From assembly GCF_024793895.1 (NCBI RefSeq), contig NZ_JANUSB010000016.1, positions 186,001 to 250,000 of the forward strand: DNA of 64,000 nucleotides, given 5' to 3'. The stretch comes from Serratia sp. AKBS12. Lineage in GTDB: Bacteria; Pseudomonadota; Gammaproteobacteria; Enterobacterales; Enterobacteriaceae. Position 1 is the stretch's first letter; each line of letters starts with the position of its first letter. The notes under the pieces are model-generated. The model made no database searches. It saw only the letters and a program-made list of their open reading frames with translations, and was not told the DNA's origin. Both the position numbers and the translations under genes were made by a program. Of this stretch, positions 16,766 to 25,097 are shown one piece after another.

Positions 16766-17818
16766 TTATTTTTCGATGCAGAAATCCGCTGCGGCCTGTG
16801 TCCCACGAGCCACAATCGCCGCCGACGGTGCGACGGCCCCCTGATGTCCCGTCGACTCCCCGGCTAAAAACGGGTGTACGGCGACGCTGACCGGCGAAAC
16901 GGCATGCGCAGCAAACCACCTGCCATAGCCGAGTACCACGAATCCCTGGCTGCGTTGTTGATAGGCAACGCGTTCTGCCTGATAGACTTTTCGCAGTCCG
17001 TACCACGGCAACCCGGGTAAGTCGTGATGCACTAAATGATAGTTCAAATTGAGGAACAGCAGCCGCCACGGCCAGCCAGCCTCGTTGATCACCGAACGGG
17101 CCGCCACCGCTTTTTCTGCACGATGTTCATAAAAAGAACGGATTTTGGTGATGGCTAACGCCGGGTAACTGACCGCCAGCAGATAAAACAGCGGCGATAC
17201 CCCCTGCCGCTGCAGCCAGCCCAGCAGGCATGTCAGCAGCGCACCGTGGACCAACCACATCATCAGCGCGGCACCATCGCCAGCCGTTACGCTTTTCAGC
17301 GCGCCAAACGCCGTGGTGCCGATATCCCATAGCGGAGCAAGAAAAATTCGCCCGGGCAAGGTGTTACGAATTGTTACCAACCAGACGACGGCAGCGGGCA
17401 GGCGTTGCCATTGCGCGGCGGTAAAATAGTAACTTTCCGGATCGTGCCGTGGATCGGTCAACTGCTGGTTGCGGTGGTGCTGCAAATGCGTATCGCGATA
17501 CAAACCATAGGGATACCACACCGCCAACGGCGCCAGACCAAACAGCTGATTGAGCCGTGGCCAGCGCGTCGGGTGACCATGGATCAGCTCATGCTGCAAC
17601 GACATATAACCGGTGGTGAGCAAGATCAGCAACGGTGTCCCCAGCCAGGGACCGAGGGTCTGCCAACACAGCACAACGCCGAACCAGCCGCCGTACACCA
17701 GCGCCAACACCCACCAGGTCGGCAGTTCCAGCCGCCATAGCCACTGTCGCTTGAGTTGCTGGATCCAGGCCCGCTGCGCGGGGTGAAGATAGTGGCTATG
17801 ATGCGCTGGCGTTGACAT
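16766..17818 (-). CDS. Membrane fatty acid desaturase
   Basis: A 350-residue integral membrane di-iron enzyme with the three histidine boxes of the desaturase superfamily: HELIHGH near residue 75, HLQHH near 112, and HLVHHD near 265. Such enzymes insert a double bond or hydroxyl group into an acyl chain or carotenoid; the substrate is open. It lies directly upstream of the yehZYXW osmoprotectant genes in the same orientation and is divergent from a zinc alcohol dehydrogenase. The predicted start has only a weak ribosome site. A C-terminal tail of about 60 residues lacks motifs. Confidence 0.85.
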   Translation of the reverse strand: MSTPAHHSHYLHPAQRAWIQQLKRQWLWRLELPTWWVLALVYGGWFGVVLCWQTLGPWLGTPLLILLTTGYMSLQHELIHGHPTRWPRLNQLFGLAPLAVWYPYGLYRDTHLQHHRNQQLTDPRHDPESYYFTAAQWQRLPAAVVWLVTIRNTLPGRIFLAPLWDIGTTAFGALKSVTAGDGAALMMWLVHGALLTCLLGWLQRQGVSPLFYLLAVSYPALAITKIRSFYEHRAEKAVAARSVINEAGWPWRLLFLNLNYHLVHHDLPGLPWYGLRKVYQAERVAYQQRSQGFVVLGYGRWFAAHAVSPVSVAVHPFLAGESTGHQGAVAPSAAIVARGTQAAADFCIEK

Positions 17819-17967
17819 CGGTTAGCGGCTCGCTGGCAATAATTTGCCACAGTATCCGCGAGCCGGATCGGCGCGCAAAATAAACAAAATGGCAAAGCTT
17901 AGCGAAAATCCGCCCGTTGTTCGAAAACTATACTGGAGAGATACGCCGCCAACGACGAGGAGACCCC

Positions 17968-19008
17968 ATGACTGCCAAACGCCGTGCCGCGGTGGTTGAT
18001 ACCACCGGCACTCAACTGGTGATGCGCCCGCTGCGCCTGCGGCCGCCACGCGTCGATGAGCTGCGGGTGCGCCTGGTAGCCTGCGGCATCTGTCATACCG
18101 ATCTCGCCATGTGCGCCAGCGCCAGCGCCGGCTCGATACTCGGCCACGAGGGCGCTGGCATCGTCGAACAAACCGGTAGCGCGGTGCGTGCCGTACAGCC
18201 CGGCGATGCGGTGGTGCTTTCTTATCAGTCCTGTGGTTGCTGCGTTCCCTGCCGGCAGCAACGTCCTGCGCACTGCGACAATTTTTGGCAGTTGAATTTC
18301 GACTTTCAGCGGCTGGACGGCAGCAGCGGCTATCTTGCCCCGCTACACGGCCATTTTTTTGGTCAGTCCTCTTTTGCCAGCCATGCGCTGGTCAGCGAAC
18401 GCAATGTGGTGCGCGTTGCCAATACCCTGCCGTTGGCAACGCTGGCACCGCTCGGCTGCGGGCTACAAACCGGCGCCGGCACGGTGCTCAACTCACTGAA
18501 CCTGCAAAGCGGCGAGCGCCTGTTGGTGCTGGGCGTCGGCACCGTCGGCCTGGCGGCGGTGATGGCGGCCAGGCTGCGGCGAGCGGCGTCGATCGTCGCG
18601 CTGGACAGCCAGGCCCGACGTTTACGGCTGGCAGGCGAACTGGGGGCAACCCAGATGTTGCAGACGGCGCAGCAGTTGCTTCAGTTGGCGCCGCTGGATT
18701 ACGTCATCGACACCACCGGCAACGCGGATCTGGAAAAACAGGCGCTGGAGCGGTTACGCCCGGGGGGCACGCTGGTGCGCCTGACCGGCGGCGGCGCGAT
18801 GAAACTTTCTCATCATCGACAGATTATCAGCGTTATTCAGGGGGATGCCGTCCCGCAGCGTTTCATCCCCTATCTGATCGCGCAGTGGCAGGCCGGGCAT
18901 TTTCCCTTCGAACGGTTGATTGATTTCTACCCCTTTGAGGCGATTAATCAGGCATTGGCCGCGGCGCGGTCGGGTAAGAGCATCAAGGCGGTGCTACGTT
19001 TTCCCTAA
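17968..19008 (+). CDS. Zinc-dependent alcohol dehydrogenase (MDR family, aryl-alcohol type)
   Basis: The 346-residue protein shows the catalytic zinc site (CGICHTD and LGHEGAGIVE), the structural zinc cysteines in SCGCCVPCRQQRPAHC, and the Rossmann motif GVGTVGLAAVMAA. It resembles aryl or benzyl alcohol dehydrogenases acting with NAD. GGAG before the ATG at 17968 fixes the start. It is divergent from the fatty acid desaturase (149 bp apart), so the two may share control; a role in fatty-alcohol chemistry would be inference. Confidence 0.88.
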   Translation: MTAKRRAAVVDTTGTQLVMRPLRLRPPRVDELRVRLVACGICHTDLAMCASASAGSILGHEGAGIVEQTGSAVRAVQPGDAVVLSYQSCGCCVPCRQQRPAHCDNFWQLNFDFQRLDGSSGYLAPLHGHFFGQSSFASHALVSERNVVRVANTLPLATLAPLGCGLQTGAGTVLNSLNLQSGERLLVLGVGTVGLAAVMAARLRRAASIVALDSQARRLRLAGELGATQMLQTAQQLLQLAPLDYVIDTTGNADLEKQALERLRPGGTLVRLTGGGAMKLSHHRQIISVIQGDAVPQRFIPYLIAQWQAGHFPFERLIDFYPFEAINQALAAARSGKSIKAVLRFP

Positions 19009-19061
19009 GCGCATAAAACCACACCCTGAGTCCGCGTTTAACATGATGATTTTTCAACATC

Positions 19062-19087
19062 TTCTGGTTGTAAGCTTATAACCAGAA
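19062..19087. promoter_or_regulatory. 26-bp near-perfect palindrome upstream of the MFS gene
   Basis: Arms TTCTGGTT and AACCAGAA flank a central TAAGCTTA palindrome; only one symmetric pair out of 13 is mismatched. It ends about 65 bp before the ATG of the MFS carrier, upstream of a possible promoter, and looks like a high-affinity operator. A hairpin for termination of the preceding gene is unlikely because no T-run follows. Confidence 0.55.
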
Positions 19088-19151
19088 AGAATTGGTTGAA
19101 CGTCAGGCCACGCCGTTATGCTCGGATTTTTGCCTATAAAGTAGAATCAAC

Positions 19152-20633
19152 ATGTCGACAACCATTGTGGCGCCTGACGCCAGCGTTTCAACAGGGACCC
19201 CACCGGCCAGCAATCACGAGGCAATAGCGATCCGCAGCGCCGCCGACGTCGCCAGGCTGGTCAACGGCGGCGCGGCCAAGCGTAACGATGCGCGCATTGT
19301 GGTCGCCATCGCGCTGGGCGGGGTGTTCCTTGATGCCTACGATCTCGGCGCACTGGCGTTTGGCATCAAGGACGTGGCACGCGAGTTCAATCTGTCGCCA
19401 ACCGGTACCGGGCTGGTGGCCTCGGCCATCACGTTCGGCGCCATTATCGGCGCATTTATCGGCGGTTATCTGACTGATAAAATCGGCCGCTATCGGGTAT
19501 TTATGGCCGATATGTTTTTCTTTGTGGTTGCGGCGCTGGCCTGCGCGTTTGCGCCCAACGAATGGGTCTTGGGCGGCGCACGGTTTGTCATGGGGTTGGG
19601 GGTCGGCATCGACCTGCCGGTGGCAATGGCGTTTCTCGCAGAGTTTTCACGCCTTTCCGGCCGCGGCAACAAGGCTGCGCGTATCGCCATGTGGTGCCCC
19701 ACCTGGTACGCGGCGATCGGCATTTCCTATCTGCTGGTGCTGCTGCTTTACGCCGTGCTGCCGGAAAGCCATACCGACTGGCTATGGCGGCTGATTCTCG
19801 GCTTCGGCGCGGTGCCGGCGCTGCTGATTATCGCCATTCGCAGCCGCTATATGAGCGAATCTCCGGTCTGGGCGGCCAATCAGGGCGATTTGCAGGGCGC
19901 GGCGGCCATTTTACGCCGCTCGTACAACGTCAACGTGGTGGTGGCTGATGACGCCGAAACCGGCCGACCGCCGCAGACGCGGCAAGCCTCGTGGCGCAAC
20001 TACGGCACGCTGCTGCAAGGCGTATATTTGCGGCGTACGGTACTGGCGACCATCATCGCGATTGCCTCTTCCTTCGCCTATAACGCGGTGGCGTTTGGAC
20101 TGCCGGTGATCCTGTCGACCTTCCTGGCGCAGTCCATGCTGAGCACCATTCTGGTGTCGCTGGCACTTAACCTGCTGTTCGCCTTTGTCGGCGGCCTGCT
20201 GGCAGTACGGCTGGTGCCGACCTTCGGTGCCTGGAAGATGACGGTGCTCGGTTACGCCTGCCAACTGGCGGCACTGCTTGGTCTGGCGCTGACTGGTCTG
20301 CCGGACAACGGCGGGCAGGCGGCATTTTCCATCGCCATGCTGGCGCTGTTCCTGCTCGGGCAGGGTTTTGGCCCCGGCTCGCACAGCATGACGTTTGCCT
20401 CCTTGAGCTATCCGACGTCATTGCGCGGCGTCGGCGTCGGCTTTAACCAAACCCTGATGCGTTCCAGCTCCACCCTGTCGCTGTTCCTGTTTCCGGTGCT
20501 GTCGGCAACGCTCGGCACCGGCGTGTTCTGGGTGATTGCGCTAGCGCCGTTAGCCGGCTTGACGGCCCTGCTGGCGATCCGCTGGGAACCGGCCGGCTAT
20601 GACGTCGACGCGGAAGACTTCCAGCACGGGTGA
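19152..20633 (+). CDS. MFS metabolite:proton symporter
   Basis: A 493-residue MFS protein of the sugar/acid:H+ symporter type: LGGVFLDAYDLGALAFGIKDV in TM1, the loop GGYLTDKIGRYRVFMADM (motif A), and RFVMGLGVGIDLPVAMAFLAEFS in the motif B region. The Asp-rich TM1 resembles aromatic-acid or metabolite:H+ symporters, so uptake of an organic acid is likely but the substrate is unknown. It stands alone between a candidate operator and a bidirectional terminator. Confidence 0.85.
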   Translation: MSTTIVAPDASVSTGTPPASNHEAIAIRSAADVARLVNGGAAKRNDARIVVAIALGGVFLDAYDLGALAFGIKDVAREFNLSPTGTGLVASAITFGAIIGAFIGGYLTDKIGRYRVFMADMFFFVVAALACAFAPNEWVLGGARFVMGLGVGIDLPVAMAFLAEFSRLSGRGNKAARIAMWCPTWYAAIGISYLLVLLLYAVLPESHTDWLWRLILGFGAVPALLIIAIRSRYMSESPVWAANQGDLQGAAAILRRSYNVNVVVADDAETGRPPQTRQASWRNYGTLLQGVYLRRTVLATIIAIASSFAYNAVAFGLPVILSTFLAQSMLSTILVSLALNLLFAFVGGLLAVRLVPTFGAWKMTVLGYACQLAALLGLALTGLPDNGGQAAFSIAMLALFLLGQGFGPGSHSMTFASLSYPTSLRGVGVGFNQTLMRSSSTLSLFLFPVLSATLGTGVFWVIALAPLAGLTALLAIRWEPAGYDVDAEDFQHG

Positions 20634-20671
20634 CCGCACCCTGCGGGCATTTTACCCTCTCGCTCCCCGGC

Positions 20672-20698
20672 GGCGCGCAGGTGTTATCGCTGCGCGCC
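20672..20698. terminator. Bidirectional hairpin between convergent MFS and LysR genes
   Basis: GGCGCGCAG (20672-20680) and CTGCGCGCC (20690-20698) form a perfect 9-bp GC-rich stem. It lies between two converging genes; the T-run is poor on both sides. Confidence 0.5.
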
Positions 20699-20712
20699 GC
20701 GCCGGACCATGA

Positions 20713-21618
20713 TTAGTCTGGGTAGGCCTGTTCACCGTCGGCGTAGGCCTGCAAGCGCTCACGCCACCACTTCACCGCCAGCCCGGTGGCGCTTTCACGC
20801 CAGCCGAAATAGGCCGCATCACTGCAATATTCACCTTCGACGCTCTTCGCCACCAGTTCGCCACGCGCCAGATAAGGTTGTGCCAGATAGCGCGGCAAAT
20901 AGCCACAGCCGAGCCCGGCAAGCTGTGCAGCCAGCTTGGCATCGAAATTAAACACCGTCAGCGTGTCTTGCTCATCCAGAATATGCAGATTTTGCGGCGT
21001 ATTGATACGTGAAGTGTCACGCACCACCACCGCCCGATGCTGGCGCACCGTGTCTTTGACCAACGGTTCAGGCAGCGTAGCCAACGGGTGCTGCGGCGCT
21101 ACGGCAAATACGTATTCCAACTTGCCCAACGGCCTGAAGGCATAGCCGGTACGTGACGGCGGTTCGCAAATGGCGCCGATGATAATGTCGGCGCAGCCGT
21201 AAATCAGCGACTCCCAGGAGCCGGCCAACACTTCATGGCTAAACCGCAGACGCGTATGGTGATGCTGACGGTAAAAACTGTCGATCAGCGGCAGCAGTCG
21301 CTCAAAGGGAAACGAGGCATCGATACCGAGGGTGATCTCACTTTCCCAGCCGCTTTCGACATAACGCGCCTGTTGTTCCAGATCCTGCGCCGCCCGTAAC
21401 AGTAAACGGCCTTTCTCCAACATCAACTTACCGGTATCGGTAAATTTGGCGCGATGACCGGAGCGGTCGAGAATCGTCACGTCGAGATCGCTTTCCAATT
21501 TCTGCACCATGTAACTGAGCGCCGACGGCGTTTTATACAGCCGGGCCGCGGCCGCGGCGAACGAACCGTGACGGTCAAGCGCATCAAGAATCAGCAACGC
21601 ATCCAGATTTAATCTCAC
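20713..21618 (-). CDS. LysR-family transcriptional regulator (YhaJ-like)
   Basis: The 301-residue protein has an N-terminal winged helix-turn-helix (LLILDALDRHGSFAAAAARLYKTPSALSYMVQKLESDLDVTILDRSGHRAKFT) of the subgroup containing E. coli YhaJ, and a LysR substrate-binding domain. It begins with GTG at 21618, preceded by GGGGAAC. It is divergent from the YcaC/ABM/amidohydrolase operon 141 bp away and is the likely regulator of that operon. Confidence 0.9.
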   Translation of the reverse strand: MRLNLDALLILDALDRHGSFAAAAARLYKTPSALSYMVQKLESDLDVTILDRSGHRAKFTDTGKLMLEKGRLLLRAAQDLEQQARYVESGWESEITLGIDASFPFERLLPLIDSFYRQHHHTRLRFSHEVLAGSWESLIYGCADIIIGAICEPPSRTGYAFRPLGKLEYVFAVAPQHPLATLPEPLVKDTVRQHRAVVVRDTSRINTPQNLHILDEQDTLTVFNFDAKLAAQLAGLGCGYLPRYLAQPYLARGELVAKSVEGEYCSDAAYFGWRESATGLAVKWWRERLQAYADGEQAYPD

Positions 21619-21759
21619 ACTGTTCCCCTGTGTATAAAAAAACTTAACAAGACCACGAAAATTCTACGCTATCTTTGAAATCACCACCTGCCTACCATGC
21701 ATTCCATTGCAGCAACCCTGAAAGCTCGTTCAACTGGTGTACCACTAGGAAGGTAAAAC

Positions 21760-22404
21760 ATGTCCAAGTTTCAATTGCTTGACCCAACCAATTCCGCATT
21801 GATCTTTATCGATCATCAACCGCAAATGGCTTTTGGCGTCGCCAATATCGATCGCCAGCAGTTGAAAAACAACGTGGTGGCGCTGGCAAAGGCCGGTAAA
21901 ATCTTCAATGTGCCAACCCTGTTTACCTCGGTTGAAACCGAAAGCTTCAGTGGTTATATCTGGCCAGAATTATTGGCGGTTCACCCGCAGGTGAAACCCA
22001 TTGAACGCACCTCAATGAACTCATGGGAAGACGCCGCGTTCGTGCGCGCCGTCGAAGCCACCGGTCGCAAAAAACTGGTCATTTCGGCGCTATGGACCGA
22101 AGTCTGCCTGACCTTCCCGGCGTTGATGGCACTGGAAGCCGGCTATGAGGTGTATGTGGTAACCGATACCTCGGGTGGCACCTCGGTGGATGCGCATGAA
22201 CGCTCGGTCGAACGCATGGTACAGGCCGGCGCCATCCCGGTGACCTGGCAACAGGTACTGCTTGAGTACCAACGCGACTGGGCGCGCAAGGAAACCTATG
22301 ACGCGGTAATGGAACTGGTACGCGAACACAGCGGCGCCTATGGCATGGGCGTTGACTATGCCTACACCATGGTGCACCACGCGCCGGCGCGCGAACTCAA
22401 ATAA
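21760..22404 (+). CDS. YcaC-type isochorismatase-family hydrolase
   Basis: A 214-residue cysteine hydrolase: D18 in FIDHQPQ and C116 in ALWTEVCLTFPALMALEAGYEVYVVTD match the catalytic Asp and Cys of the family, and the sequence is closest to E. coli YcaC. Substrates of YcaC proteins are not established; amide or ester hydrolysis is expected. GGAAGG precedes the ATG. It is first in a three-gene operon with an ABM protein and a metal-dependent amidohydrolase, opposite a LysR gene, which suggests a catabolic or detoxification route for an amide-like compound. Confidence 0.85.
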   Translation: MSKFQLLDPTNSALIFIDHQPQMAFGVANIDRQQLKNNVVALAKAGKIFNVPTLFTSVETESFSGYIWPELLAVHPQVKPIERTSMNSWEDAAFVRAVEATGRKKLVISALWTEVCLTFPALMALEAGYEVYVVTDTSGGTSVDAHERSVERMVQAGAIPVTWQQVLLEYQRDWARKETYDAVMELVREHSGAYGMGVDYAYTMVHHAPARELK

Positions 22405-22410
22405 GATGCC

Positions 22411-22436
22411 CCTCCCCGGCCTGCCAGCCGGGGAGG
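22411..22436 (+). other. Intercistronic hairpin
   Basis: CCTCCCCGGC and GCCGGGGAGG form a perfect 10-bp stem with a 6-base loop between the YcaC-like and ABM genes. No T-run follows, so it may stabilise or attenuate the message rather than end it. Confidence 0.5.
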
Positions 22437-22458
22437 ACCGGTTTAGGAGCGCGCGTTT

Positions 22459-23004
22459 ATGTCACACCCGCAGCATGTCACCCTGGTTATCACCCACCGG
22501 CTGGCGCCGGGCCAGCAACAGGCCTATGAAGCCTGGCTCAAGCGCATTATGCCGGACGCCGCCGAATACCACGGGCACCTTGGCGTCAACGTGATCCGCC
22601 CGTCCAGCACGGAACAGGCCTATACCATCCTGGTGCGTTTCGACAACATCGACAATCTTTATCATTGGCTGCATTCCCCCAAACGCAATCAATACATTGC
22701 CGAGGTGTCACCGCTGCTGCTGGAACAGGATCACATTGAAATTCGCCCCGGCGCGGAATTCTGGTTCACGCCTGCCAATGCGCAGGTACGCCCACCCGCC
22801 AAGTGGAAGCAGTTCCTGATCACCCTGTTGGTGATCTTTCCGTCGACCAATCTGGTACCGTGGTTTTGGAGCACGCTGCTGCCAAGCCTGCAAGGGACAC
22901 TCGGCGGCCACCTGCTCAACGACGCCAGCGTGGTGGCATTAGTGGTGTTCCTGTGGATGCCGATCGTGACGCGCGTCTTTCATCAATGGCTGACCCGTCA
23001 CTGA
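22459..23004 (+). CDS. Antibiotic biosynthesis monooxygenase-domain membrane protein
   Basis: The first ~100 of 181 residues form an ABM dimeric alpha-beta barrel domain (HVTLVITHRLAPGQQQAYEAWLKRI, then GHLGVNVIRPS). The rest holds two hydrophobic segments (FLITLLVIFPSTNLVPWFWSTLLP and VVALVVFLWMPIVTRVF), so the barrel is tethered to the inner membrane. This ABM-plus-two-TM build is a known bacterial variant of uncertain function. It is the middle gene of the operon. Confidence 0.8.
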   Translation: MSHPQHVTLVITHRLAPGQQQAYEAWLKRIMPDAAEYHGHLGVNVIRPSSTEQAYTILVRFDNIDNLYHWLHSPKRNQYIAEVSPLLLEQDHIEIRPGAEFWFTPANAQVRPPAKWKQFLITLLVIFPSTNLVPWFWSTLLPSLQGTLGGHLLNDASVVALVVFLWMPIVTRVFHQWLTRH

Positions 23005-23025
23005 GACGGCGTCGGGAGAAAAGAA

Positions 23026-24897
23026 ATGAGTAATACGGCCTCATTGATTATCACCAATGGCAAGTTTCATACCGTCGATCGCGACAACCCTACCGCGCAG
23101 GCGGTTGCCATCAAGGACGGCAAGTTTCTGGCGGTCGGCGACCAAAGCGAGGTGATGCGCCACGCCGGCCCACAAACGCAGATTGTCGACTTGCAGGGCC
23201 ATACCGCCATTCCCGGTCTGAACGATTCCCACCTGCACCTGATTCGTGGTGGGCTTAACTACAATCTGGAGTTGCGCTGGGAAGGCGTGCCTTCGCTGGC
23301 TGACGCCCTGCGCATGCTCAAGCAACAGGCATTACGCACGCCGAGTCCGCAATGGGTGCGGGTGGTGGGCGGCTGGAGCGAATTCCAGTTTGCCGAACGC
23401 CGTATGCCGACGCTGGAGGAAATCAACCAGGCCGCGCCGGATACGCCAGTGTTCATCCTGCACCTGTACGATCGCGCCCTGCTCAATCGGGCTGCCCTGA
23501 AGGTGGTCGGCTATACCAAAGACACGCCTAATCCTCCGGGCGGCGAGATTCAGCGCGATCGCAACGGTAATCCGACCGGCATGCTGATTGCAAAACCCAA
23601 CGCCATGATCCTGTATGCCACGCTGGCGAAAGGGCCGAAACTGCCGTTGGAGCAACAGGTGAACTCCACCCGCCAGTTTATGCGCGAACTGAACCGCCTC
23701 GGTTTGACCAGCGCCATCGACGCCGGCGGCGGCTTCCAGAACTACCCGGATGATTATCAGGTCATTGCCGAACTGCATGAAAAACGGCAGTTGACCATCC
23801 GCATCGCCTACAACCTGTTTACCCAACGGCCAAAACAGGAGCTGGAGGATTTCCAGCTGTGGACCGATATGCTGAAACCGGGCCAGGGAACGGATTTCTA
23901 TCGCCATAACGGCGCCGGCGAAATGCTGGTGTTTTCCGCCGCCGATTTTGAAGACTTCCTGCAGCCGCGTCCGGATCTGCCGGCAGGCACCGAGGATGAG
24001 CTGGAGCGCGTAGTACGCCACCTGGTCGAACACCGCTGGCCATTCCGCCTGCATGCCACCTACGACGAATCCATCAGCCGTATGCTTAACGTGTTTGAAA
24101 AGGTTAACCGTGAAATCCCGTTTAACGGTCTGCACTGGATTTTTGATCATGCCGAGACCATTTCCGAACGCAATATCGAACGGGTAAAAGCGTTGGGCGG
24201 TGGCATCGCGGTACAGCATCGCATGGCCTTCCAGGGAGAGTATTTTGCCGAACGCTACGGCAAGGAAGCGACCAGCCACACCCCGCCGGTGGCGAAAATG
24301 CTGGCAGCGGAACTGCCGGTCGGACTGGGTACCGACGCCACTCGCGTTGCCAGCTACAACCCGTGGACCGCGCTGTACTGGCTGGTTTCCGGCCGTACCG
24401 TCGGCGGCATGGCGATGTACCACGACGATGCACGACTGGATCGCGACACCGCGTTGATGCTATGGACCCAGGGTAGCGCCTGGTTTTCGACCGAACAGGG
24501 CAAGAAGGGGCAAATCAAGGTCGGACAACTGGCGGATCTGGCGGTGCTGTCGCAGGACTATTTCAGCGTGCCGGAGGAGCAGATCAAGGACATCGAAGCG
24601 CTGATGACGGTGGTCGACGGTAAAGTGGTGTATGCCGCCGGCAGCTTCTCGCCGTTGGCACCGCCGCCGCTACCGGTGCTGCCGGAATGGTCGCCGGTCA
24701 GCCAGGTACCGGGACATTACCGCGCTGCGCCGCCTGCCGCCATGGTCGGCAACGGGGTGCTGAGTCAGGCGCATCAATGCTGTGGCCCGTGCGGCGTACA
24801 CGCGCATCAGCATGACCTTGCCCGCCGCTCCAGCATCCCGGTGGCCGATGAACATGCGTTCTGGGGCGCCTTTGGCTGTTCCTGCTTTGCGTTCTAA
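23026..24897 (+). CDS. YtcJ-like metal-dependent amidohydrolase with Cys/His-rich tail
   Basis: A 623-residue amidohydrolase of the YtcJ group: metal ligands H69 and H71 in NDSHLHL, later metal-binding segments RLHATYD, WIFDHAE and VGLGTDATR, and the composite beta-sandwich at both ends (LIITNGKFHTVD; VVDGKVVYAAG). Members cleave amide or related bonds in small molecules. The last 44 residues are unusual: CCGPCGVHAHQH around 585-596 and FGCSC near 616-620 form a potential extra metal site. Third gene of the LysR-linked operon, 21 bp after the ABM gene. Confidence 0.87.
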   Translation: MSNTASLIITNGKFHTVDRDNPTAQAVAIKDGKFLAVGDQSEVMRHAGPQTQIVDLQGHTAIPGLNDSHLHLIRGGLNYNLELRWEGVPSLADALRMLKQQALRTPSPQWVRVVGGWSEFQFAERRMPTLEEINQAAPDTPVFILHLYDRALLNRAALKVVGYTKDTPNPPGGEIQRDRNGNPTGMLIAKPNAMILYATLAKGPKLPLEQQVNSTRQFMRELNRLGLTSAIDAGGGFQNYPDDYQVIAELHEKRQLTIRIAYNLFTQRPKQELEDFQLWTDMLKPGQGTDFYRHNGAGEMLVFSAADFEDFLQPRPDLPAGTEDELERVVRHLVEHRWPFRLHATYDESISRMLNVFEKVNREIPFNGLHWIFDHAETISERNIERVKALGGGIAVQHRMAFQGEYFAERYGKEATSHTPPVAKMLAAELPVGLGTDATRVASYNPWTALYWLVSGRTVGGMAMYHDDARLDRDTALMLWTQGSAWFSTEQGKKGQIKVGQLADLAVLSQDYFSVPEEQIKDIEALMTVVDGKVVYAAGSFSPLAPPPLPVLPEWSPVSQVPGHYRAAPPAAMVGNGVLSQAHQCCGPCGVHAHQHDLARRSSIPVADEHAFWGAFGCSCFAF

Positions 24898-24918
24898 GCA
24901 CACAACCGGCTAATTGAA

Positions 24919-24949
24919 CAGGCTGCCAGCGTCATACCCTGGCAGCCTG
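24919..24949 (+). terminator. Hairpin terminator after the amidohydrolase gene
   Basis: CAGGCTGCCAG (24919-24929) and CTGGCAGCCTG (24939-24949) form a perfect 11-bp stem with a 9-base loop, 22 bp after the stop codon. The following TCAGTTT is a weak T-tract. Confidence 0.6.
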
Positions 24950-24959
24950 TCAGTTTACC

Positions 24960-25097
24960 AACCGCCTAATTTAATAGCCAGGCAACTCAACAGCCTACTC
25001 ACTTGCCAACAAAATAGCTTATTAAGCTAGCAGCATCGTAAGCCATTAAGCCACTTGGCCAGCACAACTTGCCAGCCAATTAACTTAACAGGTTAAC
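24960..25097. repeat. AT-rich repeat cluster related to the parA-flanking repeats
   Basis: This intergenic stretch shares three blocks, in the same order, with the sequence upstream of parA at 53.9 kb: CTTGCCAACAAAATA (25002-25016), TTAAGCTAGCAGCAT (25022-25036) and AGCCACTTGGCCAGC (25049-25063), each 14 of 15 bases identical to its counterpart. It also carries CTTATTAAGCTAGCAGC (25018-25034) and the palindrome-rich AATTAACTTAACAGGTTAAC (25078-25097), which reaches the stop codon of the Gfo/Idh gene. Its composition is unlike the GC-rich genes around it. A centromere-like role is inference. Confidence 0.7.
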
